Shown here: positions 1 to 8,345 of the stretch, in pieces
How positions within the stretch are numbered: the stretch's first letter is position 1
Layout: each line of letters opens with the position of its first letter
DNA from: Planococcus sp. ISL-110
GTDB lineage: Bacteria; Bacillota; Bacilli; Bacillales_A; Planococcaceae
Reading direction: 5' to 3'
NCBI RefSeq assembly: GCF_018613575.1
Contig: NZ_JAGGPX010000004.1
Span: 62,001-126,000, forward strand
Length of the DNA stretch: 64,000 bases
Translations under genes and position numbers: made by a program
Notes under the pieces: model-generated
What the model was told of the DNA's origin: nothing
The model's input: the letters and a program-made list of their open reading frames with translations, nothing else
The model's database searches: none

Positions 1-490
1 GAAGATGGTCCAACAGGCGCAATTGGAGATGCGTGCATTGCTGCTGCATTTGCGGCCCGCTGCCCTGCACGACAAGAGCCTGCGTCAAGGGCTGTTTGAA
101 TTGGTCAGTGAACTGAAGGAAAAAGTCTATTTTACCATCGAGCATAAATTGGAGGAAGTCCCCTTGCAAAAGGGAGCTGAAGACCATCTGTTCCGCATTG
201 CACAGGAAACTTTATCGAATACGCTGCGCCATTCCAAAGCGACCGAAGTACACATCCTGTTTGTCGAACGCGACAATTTTGCGATCCTGCGCATCCAGGA
301 CAACGGCGTCGGGTTTGAAAGCGAGCAATCCAAGTCAACCTCCTATGGCCTGAAGCATATTGAAGAACGCGCCATCGAAATCGGCGCAACCAGCAAAATT
401 GTTTCGGTGCCTTCAGAAGGTACGATTGTGGAAGTAAAAGTCCCGATTGAAAGGAAGAAAACCCATGATTCGAATATTATTAGTGGATGA
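1..490 (+). CDS. liaS: LiaS/VraS-like sensor histidine kinase, C-terminal part
   Basis: This is the 3' end of a gene that begins before the window. The visible 160 residues hold the region just after the phospho-acceptor helix ([10 protein letters not shown], typical of HisKA_3 kinases) and the whole HATPase_c domain: N-box [11 protein letters not shown]1 box DNGVGF, and a [10 protein letters not shown] segment. The phosphorylated histidine lies outside the window. The family senses cell-envelope stress at the membrane and phosphorylates its cognate LuxR-type regulator. The stop codon lies 26 bases inside the next gene, which encodes a LiaR-like regulator, so the pair is translationally coupled. 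The LiaS name rests mainly on that partner. Confidence 0.85.
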   Translation, partial: KMVQQAQLEMRALLLHLRPAALHDKSLRQGLFELVSELKEKVYFTIEHKLEEVPLQKGAEDHLFRIAQETLSNTLRHSKATEVHILFVERDNFAILRIQDNGVGFESEQSKSTSYGLKHIEERAIEIGATSKIVSVPSEGTIVEVKVPIERKKTHDSNIISG

Positions 491-1100
491 CCATGAAATG
501 GTGCGCATCGGTGTCTCTGCCTACCTGCAATCCCAAAAGGACATGGAGATAGCCGGCGAGGCGGCGAACGGCCAGGAGGCAATTGAAATGGCATTAGAGC
601 TGCGGCCAGATCTGATCTTAATGGATATGGTGATGCCGGTCATGAATGGTGCCGAAGCGACAAAAGCCATCATCGACCAGTGGCCGGAAGCCAAGATCAT
701 GATTGTCACCAGTTTTCTTGATGACGACAAAGTCTATCCGGCTCTTCAGGCGGGAGCCGTCAGTTACATATTAAAAACTTCGAAAGCTTCACGCATCGCC
801 GACTCTATTCGTGAAACCATGAACGGCACACCTGTCCTCGAGCCCGAAGTCATGACCAAAATGATGAAGCAGATGCGCCACGAACGTGTTCTTCACGCTG
901 AACTGACCGAACGCGAGATGGAAATCCTCCTGTTGCTAGCTGCCGGATTGACTAACCAGGAAATCGCCGATCAATTATTCATCGCTTTGAAAACAGTCAA
1001 AACCCACGTCAGCAATATCCTGGCAAAACTGGAGGTCCATGACCGGACCCAGGCGGTCATTTATGCCTTTCAGCACAGACTTATCTCCCCACCTAAATGA
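465..1100 (+). CDS. liaR: LiaR-like response regulator, NarL/LuxR type
   Basis: Receiver domain at residues 1-120 with acidic pocket D8-D9, phospho-acceptor D54 (LILMDMVMP), and the switch region [12 protein letters not shown]...YILKTSKA, which closely resembles LiaR of Bacillus subtilis as I remember it. A LuxR-type helix-turn-helix occupies about 145-205 (LTEREMEIL...[13 protein letters not shown]). The family binds promoters of envelope-stress genes after phosphorylation. I place the start at the ATG at 465, which has AAGGAAG at 451-457, rather than the in-frame TTG at 447. The gene overlaps the kinase gene by 26 bases and ends just before a strong terminator. The target operon is not in the window. 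Confidence 0.9.
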   Translation: MIRILLVDDHEMVRIGVSAYLQSQKDMEIAGEAANGQEAIEMALELRPDLILMDMVMPVMNGAEATKAIIDQWPEAKIMIVTSFLDDDKVYPALQAGAVSYILKTSKASRIADSIRETMNGTPVLEPEVMTKMMKQMRHERVLHAELTEREMEILLLLAAGLTNQEIADQLFIALKTVKTHVSNILAKLEVHDRTQAVIYAFQHRLISPPK

Positions 1101-1106
1101 ATCCAT

Positions 1107-1144
1107 AAAAAAGCCTGACAGTGTTTTCCTGTCAGGCTTTTTTC
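1107..1144. terminator. Bidirectional intrinsic terminator
   Basis: The stem AAGCCTGACAG pairs with CTGTCAGGCTT around a TTTTC loop, with A-runs before and T-runs after. It lies between two convergent genes, liaR and the acyl-CoA synthetase gene, and can serve both. Confidence 0.93.
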
Positions 1145-1145
1145 G

Positions 1146-2723
1146 TTATACATTCAGTTTTCGCAGTTCTACGCGGCGGATTTTACCCGAGGCGGTCTTC
1201 GGCAACTCATCCATAAACTCGATGATACGCGGATACTTATAAGGTGCGGTAATTTCTTTGACGTGGTCCTGCAGCTGCTTCACCAGCGCACCTTTATCCG
1301 GAAAATCCAGGGGATTACGGAGCACGACATAAGCTTTAACAATGTTTCCGCGAATTTCATCCGGAGCAGCCACAACCGCACACTCCTGAATGGACGCATG
1401 CTTCATGAGCGCATCTTCGACTTCAAAAGGCCCGATTGTGTATCCCGAACTAATGATGATGTCATCACTTCGCCCTTCAAACCAGAAATAGCCATCTTCA
1501 TCACGCTTTGCCTGGTCTCCGGTTAAATACCAATCGCCGCGAAACGCCGCCTTGGTCCGCTCAGAGTCCCGATAATATTCACGGAACAAAGCCGGACAAT
1601 CGCGGTGGACGGCAATATCCCCCACTTCTCCGACCGCTGTCGGCTCTCCTTCATCATTGATGATATCGACCGGATTGCCTGGTGTCGGCTTGCCCATCGA
1701 TCCCGGCTTCACTTCCATATCTTGGAGCGTTCCGACCAGCAGCGTATTTTCCGTCTGGCCATATCCGTCACGGACATTAATATCAAACGCCTGCTGGAAC
1801 GCCTCGATGACCTGCCGGTTCAGAGGTTCCCCAGCAGACACCGCAGATCTTAATGCTGGCAGTTTATAGGAACTCAGATTTTCCACTTTCGCCATGATCC
1901 GGTATTCTGTCGGCGTGCAGCAAAGAACATTAATATTTTCTTCTTTCAATAAATCCAAGTATTTCAAAGCATCGAATGGCCCATTATAAACAAAAGCCGT
2001 TGCTCCAAGAGTAATAGTCGACAGGAACGGACTCCAGATCCATTTTTGCCAGCCAGGAGCCGCGGTTGCCCAAACCATGTCGCCACTTTGGACACCCAGC
2101 CATTTTGTTGCGGCTGTCCTTACATGTGCGTAGCCCCAGCCATGGACATGAACCACACCTTTCGGATTGCCTGTGGTGCCGGATGTATAGGATAAGAAAG
2201 CCATATCTTCCCGATGGGTCGGAACTGCTTCGAATGCCGGCGATTCTTTTTCTGCCAGCTCCTCAAAAGATTGCCATCCCTCTTCTGTGCCCCCGATAAT
2301 CAATTTATTGTTCAGCGCATCCACTTTTTCATCAATCGAGTTGGTTTCCTCAGTGGTTTTATAGTGGGCGACAATTCCTTTTGCACCTGAATGGTGCATC
2401 CGGTAAATCAAATCCTTCTTACGGAGCATTTCTGAACAGGGAATCGCCACAATTCCAGCGCGCAGGCACGCCAAATATGTGATATAAGCTTCTGGAATCC
2501 GTGGAAGAATAATCAGCATCCGATCGCCTTTCTCAATGCCAAGCTTCAACAAGGCCTGAGCGTATTGATTCATTTTGCCGACCAGCTCTTTATAAGAAAG
2601 ATCTTCCCTATTGCCTTCACTGTCGAGCCACCGAATTGCCAATCGGTCGCTTTCTTCTTTGTATTTCTCCAATTCCGAAGTGATATTGTACTGCTCCGGC
2701 GCAATTAAATCCTTGAATTCCAT
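1146..2723 (-). CDS. AMP-forming acyl-CoA synthetase (AcsA/MACS-like)
   Basis: A 525-residue member of the ANL superfamily that activates a carboxylic acid to acyl-AMP and then acyl-CoA in the cytoplasm. Visible motifs in order: P-loop-like A3 motif SYTSGTTGNPKGVVH (about 178-192), adenine-binding YGQTEN, hinge region YLTGDQAKRDEDGYFWFEGRSDD, and C-terminal PKTASGKIRR with the catalytic lysine near 514. Length is normal for the family. It is the last gene of a leftward operon whose other members are a Na+/solute symporter and its small subunit, so an imported organic acid (acetate, a short- or medium-chain acid, or an aromatic acid) is the likely substrate. The exact acid cannot be read from sequence. 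Confidence 0.88.
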   Translation of the reverse strand: MEFKDLIAPEQYNITSELEKYKEESDRLAIRWLDSEGNREDLSYKELVGKMNQYAQALLKLGIEKGDRMLIILPRIPEAYITYLACLRAGIVAIPCSEMLRKKDLIYRMHHSGAKGIVAHYKTTEETNSIDEKVDALNNKLIIGGTEEGWQSFEELAEKESPAFEAVPTHREDMAFLSYTSGTTGNPKGVVHVHGWGYAHVRTAATKWLGVQSGDMVWATAAPGWQKWIWSPFLSTITLGATAFVYNGPFDALKYLDLLKEENINVLCCTPTEYRIMAKVENLSSYKLPALRSAVSAGEPLNRQVIEAFQQAFDINVRDGYGQTENTLLVGTLQDMEVKPGSMGKPTPGNPVDIINDEGEPTAVGEVGDIAVHRDCPALFREYYRDSERTKAAFRGDWYLTGDQAKRDEDGYFWFEGRSDDIIISSGYTIGPFEVEDALMKHASIQECAVVAAPDEIRGNIVKAYVVLRNPLDFPDKGALVKQLQDHVKEITAPYKYPRIIEFMDELPKTASGKIRRVELRKLNV

Positions 2724-2748
2724 AAGATAGCCTCCAATCGATTTTTCT

Positions 2749-3294
2749 TCACGCTGGCGGGATAATCAAGTAGTAGACGCTTGCCAAAAAAACGAATGCT
2801 GCCAATGCCGCCAGATAAGCTTTTTTAGTGGTGAAATTTTGAGTGGTTTTGATGATTTTGGCGCAGACCAGGTACATCCAGACAACACCAACGACCAATA
2901 GCACATAAACCAGCGGATGGCCATTTCCGGCTTCTGCCAGATATGGCGCTCCCAAAAGACCCGGCAGCAGCGCAACCGGCGCTGCCCGATTGATGTCACG
3001 CAGCAGCCCTTTTCCGCCTAGCCCCTTTGAACCTGCCCAAAGCAGCAGCGCCAGCCCGATTTTTGTAATAAAAGCCATCAAAAGCCCGAAAAGGATGAAA
3101 ATTGCGGGAACAATGAAGCTTTTCAACAAAGCCGAATCGAAACTCGCTATGTATGAGGCATTTGACGCGATCGAAATCGCGCCATAGCCCAGCCCAACGA
3201 TGAGCAGCAGCAGATTGCTCACCAATTGGGTTTTCGGCAATTCTAAAAATGACCGAAAAGATGAATCATTCAAAGTAACCATTTTTCCGACCAT
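2749..3294 (-). CDS. YIP1-like integral membrane protein
   Basis: About 181 residues with five likely membrane helices, starting with LLLLIVGLGYGAISIA and ending with YLAALAAFVFLASVYYLI. The organisation resembles the bacterial YIP1 family, whose function is not established. I prefer the ATG at 3294, preceded by AAAGGGTG at good spacing, over the ATG at 3315, which has no clear ribosome site. It sits 24 bases after the symporter gene and 25 bases before the acyl-CoA synthetase gene in the same operon, so a role in uptake or use of the same acid is possible but unproven. Confidence 0.7.
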   Translation of the reverse strand: MVGKMVTLNDSSFRSFLELPKTQLVSNLLLLIVGLGYGAISIASNASYIASFDSALLKSFIVPAIFILFGLLMAFITKIGLALLLWAGSKGLGGKGLLRDINRAAPVALLPGLLGAPYLAEAGNGHPLVYVLLVVGVVWMYLVCAKIIKTTQNFTTKKAYLAALAAFVFLASVYYLIIPPA

Positions 3295-3318
3295 TTTACT
3301 CACCCTTTCTTTCATTCT

Positions 3319-4971
3319 CTACATCCCCCAAGGCATCAATGCCCATATCGCGACAGCTGCAGAAACCACTACTGTAATTCCAGCACCTACCGTACTGTTG
3401 TAGCGATACGATTTGATATCCTTCCATCCATGGATGCGTTCGATCAACTCAATATCCGATTGCTTGGTCAGCTTGTTTGCCAGCCCAGGCATACGGTTGG
3501 TGATGTAGGAAACAACAATCAACAGGATAAAGCTGATCGGCACAGCAAGCATGGCCCCGGATAAGCCCATTCCATCGGTAACGCCATGACCGGTCAAGAC
3601 GATGCTCGGGAAAACGAATGGCGACACGATGATGTAAATGGCACCCCCGACCACAGAAGCCGCTATGGCGCCGAACTTATTGGCCTCTTTCCACCAAACC
3701 CCAACGATGATCAGAGGTGCGTTCGTGACTCCAGCTAAACCGAATGCCCACAGGATACTGACGACCAGGAAAGCGGGCGGTTCGATTGCCAGCAGGATAC
3801 TGACCAATCCACCTGCGAAAATAGCGATAAAACCAATTCGTAAACTTAAACGCTGGGGAATATTCGGCTTTAAGGTAGCGATGATATCCTGGGAAATCAA
3901 GGCACCGATTGCCAGCAAATTACCGCTCAAGGTCGAAAGTCCAGCTGAAATCGCTCCAGCGATAACAAGTGCGGTCACCCATTCCGGGTTATAAACCAGA
4001 TTCAGGATGATGGTCAGTTTATCAGCATCCCCTTCTGAAATGACCAGACCCTGTGTAGCTGTAGCATACACACCCACAAAGCCCATTGCATAAGTGGCTG
4101 AGAACACCAGACCTAGAATGAACGCGAACCAAACCATCGCTGAACGCGCACTTTTCAGACTGGATGCTGTATAGACCCGCATCGCTAAATGGGGAAGCCC
4201 CAACGCTCCGATTGTTAAAGCGGGAATAATGGAGAAATACCATTTTGGCGAAAACTGATAGTCAAAGAAAGTCGGCAAAGACTCCAGCATCGCCGGAACC
4301 ATGTCCGAATAGAACAATGGTGGGAAATACCAGCCATCTGCCCCAATCGCTTTCATGATGGCGCCAAGCGGAATGATGAACATCAAGGCGATGATGACCA
4401 TCTGGATGGCTGCGTTGTTCGTGGCTCCGGCCATTCCGCCGATCGTAATATATCCAACAATGATAATACCGAAAACAAAAAGTCCGGTTAAATAAGGAAT
4501 TCCCAATAATGTTTCAAACGTAATGGCAATTCCGATCATTTGCCCTAATGCATACATGACGGATACCAATATCATAAAAAGAGCTGCAATGATGGAAGCT
4601 GTCACTCCGTATCTGTCACGGATAAAATGAGTAGGAGAAAAAGCGCCCATCCGGCGCAGGCTTGTTCCGTAAATAATCGTAATCAACGGAATTGCCAGGA
4701 TCAACTGGATCCACAGCATGATGAACGGCACCTGCAGCTGCAAAATCAATGCCGTGATGCCGAGAAAAGTTGCCAGGCTCATGTAAGTTGATGCCATCGC
4801 AAGCCCGTTGGTAAAAGCCCCAACATTTCCTCCGCCTATGTAAAGATCTTTGGCTGAGGCACTTTTTCGGTTGGACAGGAACCCGACGACATAAAACAAT
4901 ACAAAAGTTGCTGCCACGACCGCTAAACCAAGAATTGGATTGGATAATTGCCAGTTTTGTGCTTCCATCAT
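3319..4971 (-). CDS. Sodium:solute symporter (SSS family, ActP/YwcA-like)
   Basis: A 550-residue polytopic membrane protein with about 13 hydrophobic segments. Family features include NRKSASAKDLYIGGG near the N-terminus, the GLAMASTYMSLATFLG segment characteristic of acetate/organic-acid SSS transporters, and the GAISAGLSTLSGNLLAIGALISQD sodium-binding helix region. It should import an organic anion with Na+. It starts directly after the stop codon of the small membrane subunit gene, as in YwcB-YwcA and YjcH-ActP pairs. Linkage to an acyl-CoA synthetase supports monocarboxylate uptake. Substrate not determined. Confidence 0.9.
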   Translation of the reverse strand: MMEAQNWQLSNPILGLAVVAATFVLFYVVGFLSNRKSASAKDLYIGGGNVGAFTNGLAMASTYMSLATFLGITALILQLQVPFIMLWIQLILAIPLITIIYGTSLRRMGAFSPTHFIRDRYGVTASIIAALFMILVSVMYALGQMIGIAITFETLLGIPYLTGLFVFGIIIVGYITIGGMAGATNNAAIQMVIIALMFIIPLGAIMKAIGADGWYFPPLFYSDMVPAMLESLPTFFDYQFSPKWYFSIIPALTIGALGLPHLAMRVYTASSLKSARSAMVWFAFILGLVFSATYAMGFVGVYATATQGLVISEGDADKLTIILNLVYNPEWVTALVIAGAISAGLSTLSGNLLAIGALISQDIIATLKPNIPQRLSLRIGFIAIFAGGLVSILLAIEPPAFLVVSILWAFGLAGVTNAPLIIVGVWWKEANKFGAIAASVVGGAIYIIVSPFVFPSIVLTGHGVTDGMGLSGAMLAVPISFILLIVVSYITNRMPGLANKLTKQSDIELIERIHGWKDIKSYRYNSTVGAGITVVVSAAVAIWALMPWGM

Positions 4972-5241
4972 CTACACATCCTTTACTTCGTCGGACACCC
5001 CGAGCGCGTCGTTTTCACTATCAATTTCATCATCAATACGGTTGCCAACTTTTCCGGCTACAATCGTCAGGAAGAAGACACCGAACCACCCCATCAGAAT
5101 CGGGACAATGTACATAACTGGAAATCCGAACAACATGGCATCTACCGGAAAGATGGAAAAAATTAATCCTACATTCCCAACTAAAATAAAGGCGAGCGTC
5201 ATCCAGACCGTAAATTGAACTTCTTTTTTATACGCTTTCAT
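4972..5241 (-). CDS. Small membrane subunit of the SSS symporter
   Basis: 89 residues with two membrane helices (TVWMTLAFILVGNVGLIFSIF and YIVPILMGWFGVFFLTIVAG) and an acidic C-terminal tail (DDEIDSENDALGVSDEVKDV). Small two-helix proteins of the DUF485/DUF4212/DUF997 type are regularly encoded just before SSS symporters and are thought to assist them; I cannot say which of these families fits best. It is the first gene of the operon. A G-run (GGGGGG) lies about 8 bases before its ATG as ribosome site. Promoter and cre-like site lie upstream at 5357-5386. Confidence 0.78.
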   Translation of the reverse strand: MKAYKKEVQFTVWMTLAFILVGNVGLIFSIFPVDAMLFGFPVMYIVPILMGWFGVFFLTIVAGKVGNRIDDEIDSENDALGVSDEVKDV

Positions 5242-5287
5242 CGTATCCCCCCCATTTCAACTAAATTCCTGTTTATCCATTCCTCCA

Positions 5288-5305
5288 ACTGAGCGTTCGC
5301 TCAGT
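5288..5305. promoter_or_regulatory. 18-bp inverted repeat, possible TetR-family operator
   Basis: ACTGAGCG-TT-CGCTCAGT lies between the predicted promoter and the first gene of the symporter/acyl-CoA synthetase operon. Short palindromes of this type are typical of TetR-family regulators of acyl-CoA metabolism (FadR/PaaR-like). No T-run follows it, so it is not a terminator. The regulator is not in the window; assignment is inference. Confidence 0.5.
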
Positions 5306-5356
5306 CTCAAAAAACAACTACCCCCTTTGGATATTATCTATTTAATAACTATCTTG

Positions 5357-5386
5357 ATTGTAACCGTTTGCATAAAAACAAGTCAA
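5357..5386 (-). promoter_or_regulatory. Sigma-A promoter of the symporter/acyl-CoA synthetase operon
   Basis: On the minus strand TTGACT (5381-5386) and TACAAT (5357-5362) are separated by 18 bases, about 115 bases upstream of the first ATG of the operon. Confidence 0.75.
5359..5372. promoter_or_regulatory. cre-like CcpA site inside the promoter
   Basis: TGTAACCGTTTGCA matches the catabolite-responsive element consensus TGWAANCGNTNWCA at 13 of 14 positions on either strand. It overlaps the -10 hexamer and spacer, a position where CcpA normally represses. Glucose repression of an organic-acid uptake operon makes biological sense. Confidence 0.7.
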
Positions 5387-5608
5387 CTGAATTTTTTAAT
5401 TATTTAAACTACTATATTAAAAGCATTTAACCTAGTCTGGATCACTGATTGCACTTCAAAAGAATAGAATAGGTATGCATAAAAACAAAGATATGCTTTT
5501 AGACTAATAGGTTTTTTATATTCTAATATATCTTTCATTTTCTTAAGTTTAGTTTAAGTAATTTACCTCTCTATTTCACCGGATAATTATGCATCAGTAT
5601 TTTAAACA

Positions 5609-5646
5609 CAAAACCCCTTAGGCAGATAACTGCCTAAGGGGTTTTG
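5609..5646. terminator. Intrinsic terminator
   Basis: AAACCCCTTAGGCAG pairs perfectly with CTGCCTAAGGGGTTT around a short loop. It lies 11 bases beyond the stop codon of the leftward channel-like gene. The rest of 5400-5608 is AT-rich with no other feature seen. Confidence 0.92.
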
Positions 5647-5656
5647 TGAGATGTAC

Positions 5657-6919
5657 CTACAGATTCGGTTTATCGTCTTCTTTTTCCATCTTCTTTTCCA
5701 AACTTTCAAGCTGCCGCTTGGCAAACTCGCGTCCGCCCATACCGAAGGAAACAGCAAATGCCACTGCAAGCCCCGCAATGATGAACAGGAATGCCAGGTT
5801 GACGATGTTTGTTGCAAAATTCAGCTGGTCCAAGGTCATGAATACGGCAACAATGATGATGGCGTATTTTACGATGCCTCCAAGGAAACGGTTGTTGGAA
5901 GTCTTCTTGACATAGCTTCCAAGCAAGCTGCCTCCGATTAATCCAAGACCCAGGATGATCAGTGAACTGATGAGAAGCGGCAAGTATCCGATGATGGCTT
6001 CACCGATGTTATTCAACACATCAAGCTGCAGGACGTTCATCGCTTCCACCGTGAAGAAGATGATGATGATTGCCTGTACTACCTTGCCGATAATGTTTGC
6101 AATATCAAAGCTTGGTGATTTTGTTTTATCGGGATTCAAGTATGTCGAGAACCGGTTGATGCCTGTTCCGTTCAATAAGCTGATCAACAGATCTCCGACA
6201 AATTTCGCAATCAAGACACCCACCAGTATCAAAATGATCGCTACAAAGATATTCGGGATCATGTTCAGGACCTGATTGAGCATATTGACAATCGGTTCAG
6301 AAATAGAGCGGATATTCAAGGTTTCTAAAGCAATCGTCAGGATCGGAATCAGTACGATAACAAAAACTATATTGGCCAGAACATTCGCCAGCGTCGATTT
6401 GTCACTAGCATCCATTCTTGTAGTTCCCGTTGATGTACTACCGGTTTTGCTGGTGACCTTATTAAACCACTTGTCGATATTTATGGCAGTCAAAAGGCTG
6501 AACACAAGATTTTTTACGAATTTCGCTACAAAGTAACCAATCACTATAATGATGATGGCCATGAAAAGGTTTGGCAAGAATGCCAATAGCTTATCCATCA
6601 TGTTCGAAATCGGCTGTGCCACATTCTGCATATTCAAAGCCTGCAGAACGCTTGGAATAAACAAAATAAAGATCAGATAATAAAGAATTTTCCCTATAGA
6701 GTCCAGTTGGTTGTCTGCAGTTTCTTTGGTTTTTGCCATATGGCCTTTGACCATGGCTTTGTCCACGCCTGCTTTTTTTAATCCTTTAGTGAAGATAGCC
6801 CGTACAATCGTCGCTACAATCCATGCAACAAGAAGTAGTAACAATGCACCTAGTACATTCGGAATGTAGTCGATGATCGTATTGCCGACTCCTCTGAAAG
6901 AATTTCCCACATCGTTCAT
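5657..6919 (-). CDS. Mechanosensitive-channel-like protein with TM-helix repeats
   Basis: 420 residues from the preferred ATG at 6919, which has AAAGGGG nine bases upstream; the longer start at 6952 has none. Three repeats of an IPN-x3-A-hydrophobic unit are visible (IPNVLGALLLLL, LPNLFMAIIIIVIGYFVAKFV, IPNIFVAIILILVGVLIAKFV), as in the TM_helix repeat proteins related to MscS (CmpX group). A later membrane pair ends in VSFGMGGREFAKRQLESLEKK, resembling the MscS pore-exit motif, followed by a charged tail. A role in osmotic or cell-envelope homeostasis is likely from the family; no direct evidence here. Single gene with its own terminator. Confidence 0.8.
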   Translation of the reverse strand: MNDVGNSFRGVGNTIIDYIPNVLGALLLLLVAWIVATIVRAIFTKGLKKAGVDKAMVKGHMAKTKETADNQLDSIGKILYYLIFILFIPSVLQALNMQNVAQPISNMMDKLLAFLPNLFMAIIIIVIGYFVAKFVKNLVFSLLTAINIDKWFNKVTSKTGSTSTGTTRMDASDKSTLANVLANIVFVIVLIPILTIALETLNIRSISEPIVNMLNQVLNMIPNIFVAIILILVGVLIAKFVGDLLISLLNGTGINRFSTYLNPDKTKSPSFDIANIIGKVVQAIIIIFFTVEAMNVLQLDVLNNIGEAIIGYLPLLISSLIILGLGLIGGSLLGSYVKKTSNNRFLGGIVKYAIIIVAVFMTLDQLNFATNIVNLAFLFIIAGLAVAFAVSFGMGGREFAKRQLESLEKKMEKEDDKPNL

Positions 6920-7018
6920 ATACTCAACCCCTTTTATAATTTTTTGTATCATATTTACTATCCCCCTACTTCACTGAAAGTAAACTCATAAAGGATTAAG
7001 ACAGAAGTTTAATAAGAA

Positions 7019-7045
7019 AATACCGCTCAATTGTTGAGCGGTATT
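7019..7045 (-). terminator. Intrinsic terminator of the EamA gene
   Basis: TACCGCTCAA/TTGAGCGGTA stem with a three-base loop and a T-rich tail in the leftward direction, between the stop of the EamA gene and the start of the channel-like gene. Confidence 0.85.
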
Positions 7046-7067
7046 GCTGGGCAGACATTCTAAATCG

Positions 7068-7946
7068 CTAAAAAGATGGTTTTCTTCTTCTCCCTATCGT
7101 CAATACGATAATGCCGCATAGGAGCAGCCCCACTCCAACCCAGGAAAGGCCACTTAGTACTTCTCCCACCACCAGCACACCCAGAACAGCAGCCGTCAAC
7201 GGTTCCGCCAACGATAAGGTTACCGCAGAAGAAGACGGAATCTGTTTTAATCCATAAGAAAACAGGATATACGATAAACTTGTCGCGCCAATCCCCAAAT
7301 AAATGAGCAGCCACAAGTTTCCTGGAACCGTTATATAAGATAAATCAAAAAAGAATAAAAAAGGCAATAAACAGCAGGCGCTCAGTGAAAAAATCACCGC
7401 AACAGCTGAAACGGGTTCCATCGCCTTGAGCACATTTTTACTGACAATGGCATAGATTGCAAAAGAAAATCCGGCACCAAGTGCCATGGCGATTCCCGCC
7501 GGATCAACCAGCTGCTGCCCTTTATTGGCAAATAGCAAGATACAGCCCGTTAATGCCAGCAATGTAGCAGTGGCCCAAATCCTGTCCGGTTGCTTTTTTA
7601 AAGCGGCCCACTCGATTATTCCCGTCAATACAGGTGCACTGCCGATTGTCACAACAGTCCCAATTGCAATTCCAGTCAATTGAACAGATGAAAAAAATAA
7701 AGGTTGAAACAATGCCATACTGATGGCCGAGAGGATTGCTGCGGGCCACGGAATCGAGCGGACTGACAACTTTCTGGCTGCCAGGACGAAGAGCAGCAAA
7801 GAAAAACCGCCTATCGCTAAGCGGAAGGCGCCAATCGACAGCGGATGCGCTGTTCCGTCAAAAAAAGATTGAGCTGTCCCTGTCGTTCCCCATAAGACGG
7901 CTGCCAGCAGCACCCACAAATAAGCTGTGTAATTCAAAATCAACAC
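7068..7946 (-). CDS. EamA/DMT-family exporter
   Basis: 292 residues with ten hydrophobic segments in two EamA halves (first half about 1-135, second half about 145-285), normal for drug/metabolite exporters of the inner membrane. WGTTGTAQSFF near the N-terminus and GATSLSYILFSYGLKQIPSSSAVTLSLAEPLTA in the second half are typical. The start is a GTG at 7946; TTG codons follow immediately, and the purine-rich AAAGGCAGAGG upstream fits any of them. Substrate unknown. Monocistronic. Confidence 0.85.
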   Translation of the reverse strand: MLILNYTAYLWVLLAAVLWGTTGTAQSFFDGTAHPLSIGAFRLAIGGFSLLLFVLAARKLSVRSIPWPAAILSAISMALFQPLFFSSVQLTGIAIGTVVTIGSAPVLTGIIEWAALKKQPDRIWATATLLALTGCILLFANKGQQLVDPAGIAMALGAGFSFAIYAIVSKNVLKAMEPVSAVAVIFSLSACCLLPFLFFFDLSYITVPGNLWLLIYLGIGATSLSYILFSYGLKQIPSSSAVTLSLAEPLTAAVLGVLVVGEVLSGLSWVGVGLLLCGIIVLTIGRRRKPSF

Positions 7947-8046
7947 CTCTGCCTTTCTTATGCTATCCCATTAACATACCATGGCACTAATGATTTGAGA
8001 TAGCCGTCTCCTTCTATTATAATAAAAGAAAAGAGGAGGAGATCCC

Positions 8047-8277
8047 ATGTATATGACAGTCCAGGAAACTGCCGCTTTCTTGTCCATGCCTGAAGAACAA
8101 GTCAATCGCTACGTATTGGAAGGACGCATTCGCGCAGTCCACGATGGGGAACAATACATGATCAACACCTCTCAGTTCGGAACTCATTTCCAGCAGCTGG
8201 AACAGGCGAAGCAAGCGCTTGAGGAATGGCGCGCCATCCCGATTCCAGACGATGTAGATATCAAGGACGAAGATTGA
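8047..8277 (+). CDS. Small excisionase-like helix-turn-helix protein
   Basis: 76 residues. MTVQETAAFLSMPEEQVNRYVLEGRIRAV is a MerR/excisionase-type winged HTH (DNA-binding domain of the excisionase family), followed by a helical tail and an acidic end (DDVDIKDED). GAGGAGG sits seven bases upstream. Such stand-alone proteins occur chromosomally in Bacillales outside phages. The flanks show no integrase or attachment site, so I do not call it a prophage remnant. Function unknown. Confidence 0.75.
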   Translation: MYMTVQETAAFLSMPEEQVNRYVLEGRIRAVHDGEQYMINTSQFGTHFQQLEQAKQALEEWRAIPIPDDVDIKDED

Positions 8278-8283
8278 TTACAG

Positions 8284-8331
8284 CAAAAAAGCATTTGAAC
8301 GGGGCTCTAGCCCCGTTCAAATGCTTTTTTC
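8284..8331. terminator. Strong bidirectional terminator
   Basis: A long perfect stem (AAAAAAGCATTTGAACGGGGC and its complement) around a four-base loop, between the convergent HTH gene and metX. Confidence 0.95.
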
Positions 8332-8345
8332 TGGTAAAGGTTCCC

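Noticed and set aside
8047-8277. Prophage remnant marked by the excisionase-like gene
   Set aside because: No phage genes or att repeats nearby; flanking genes are ordinary chromosomal genes.
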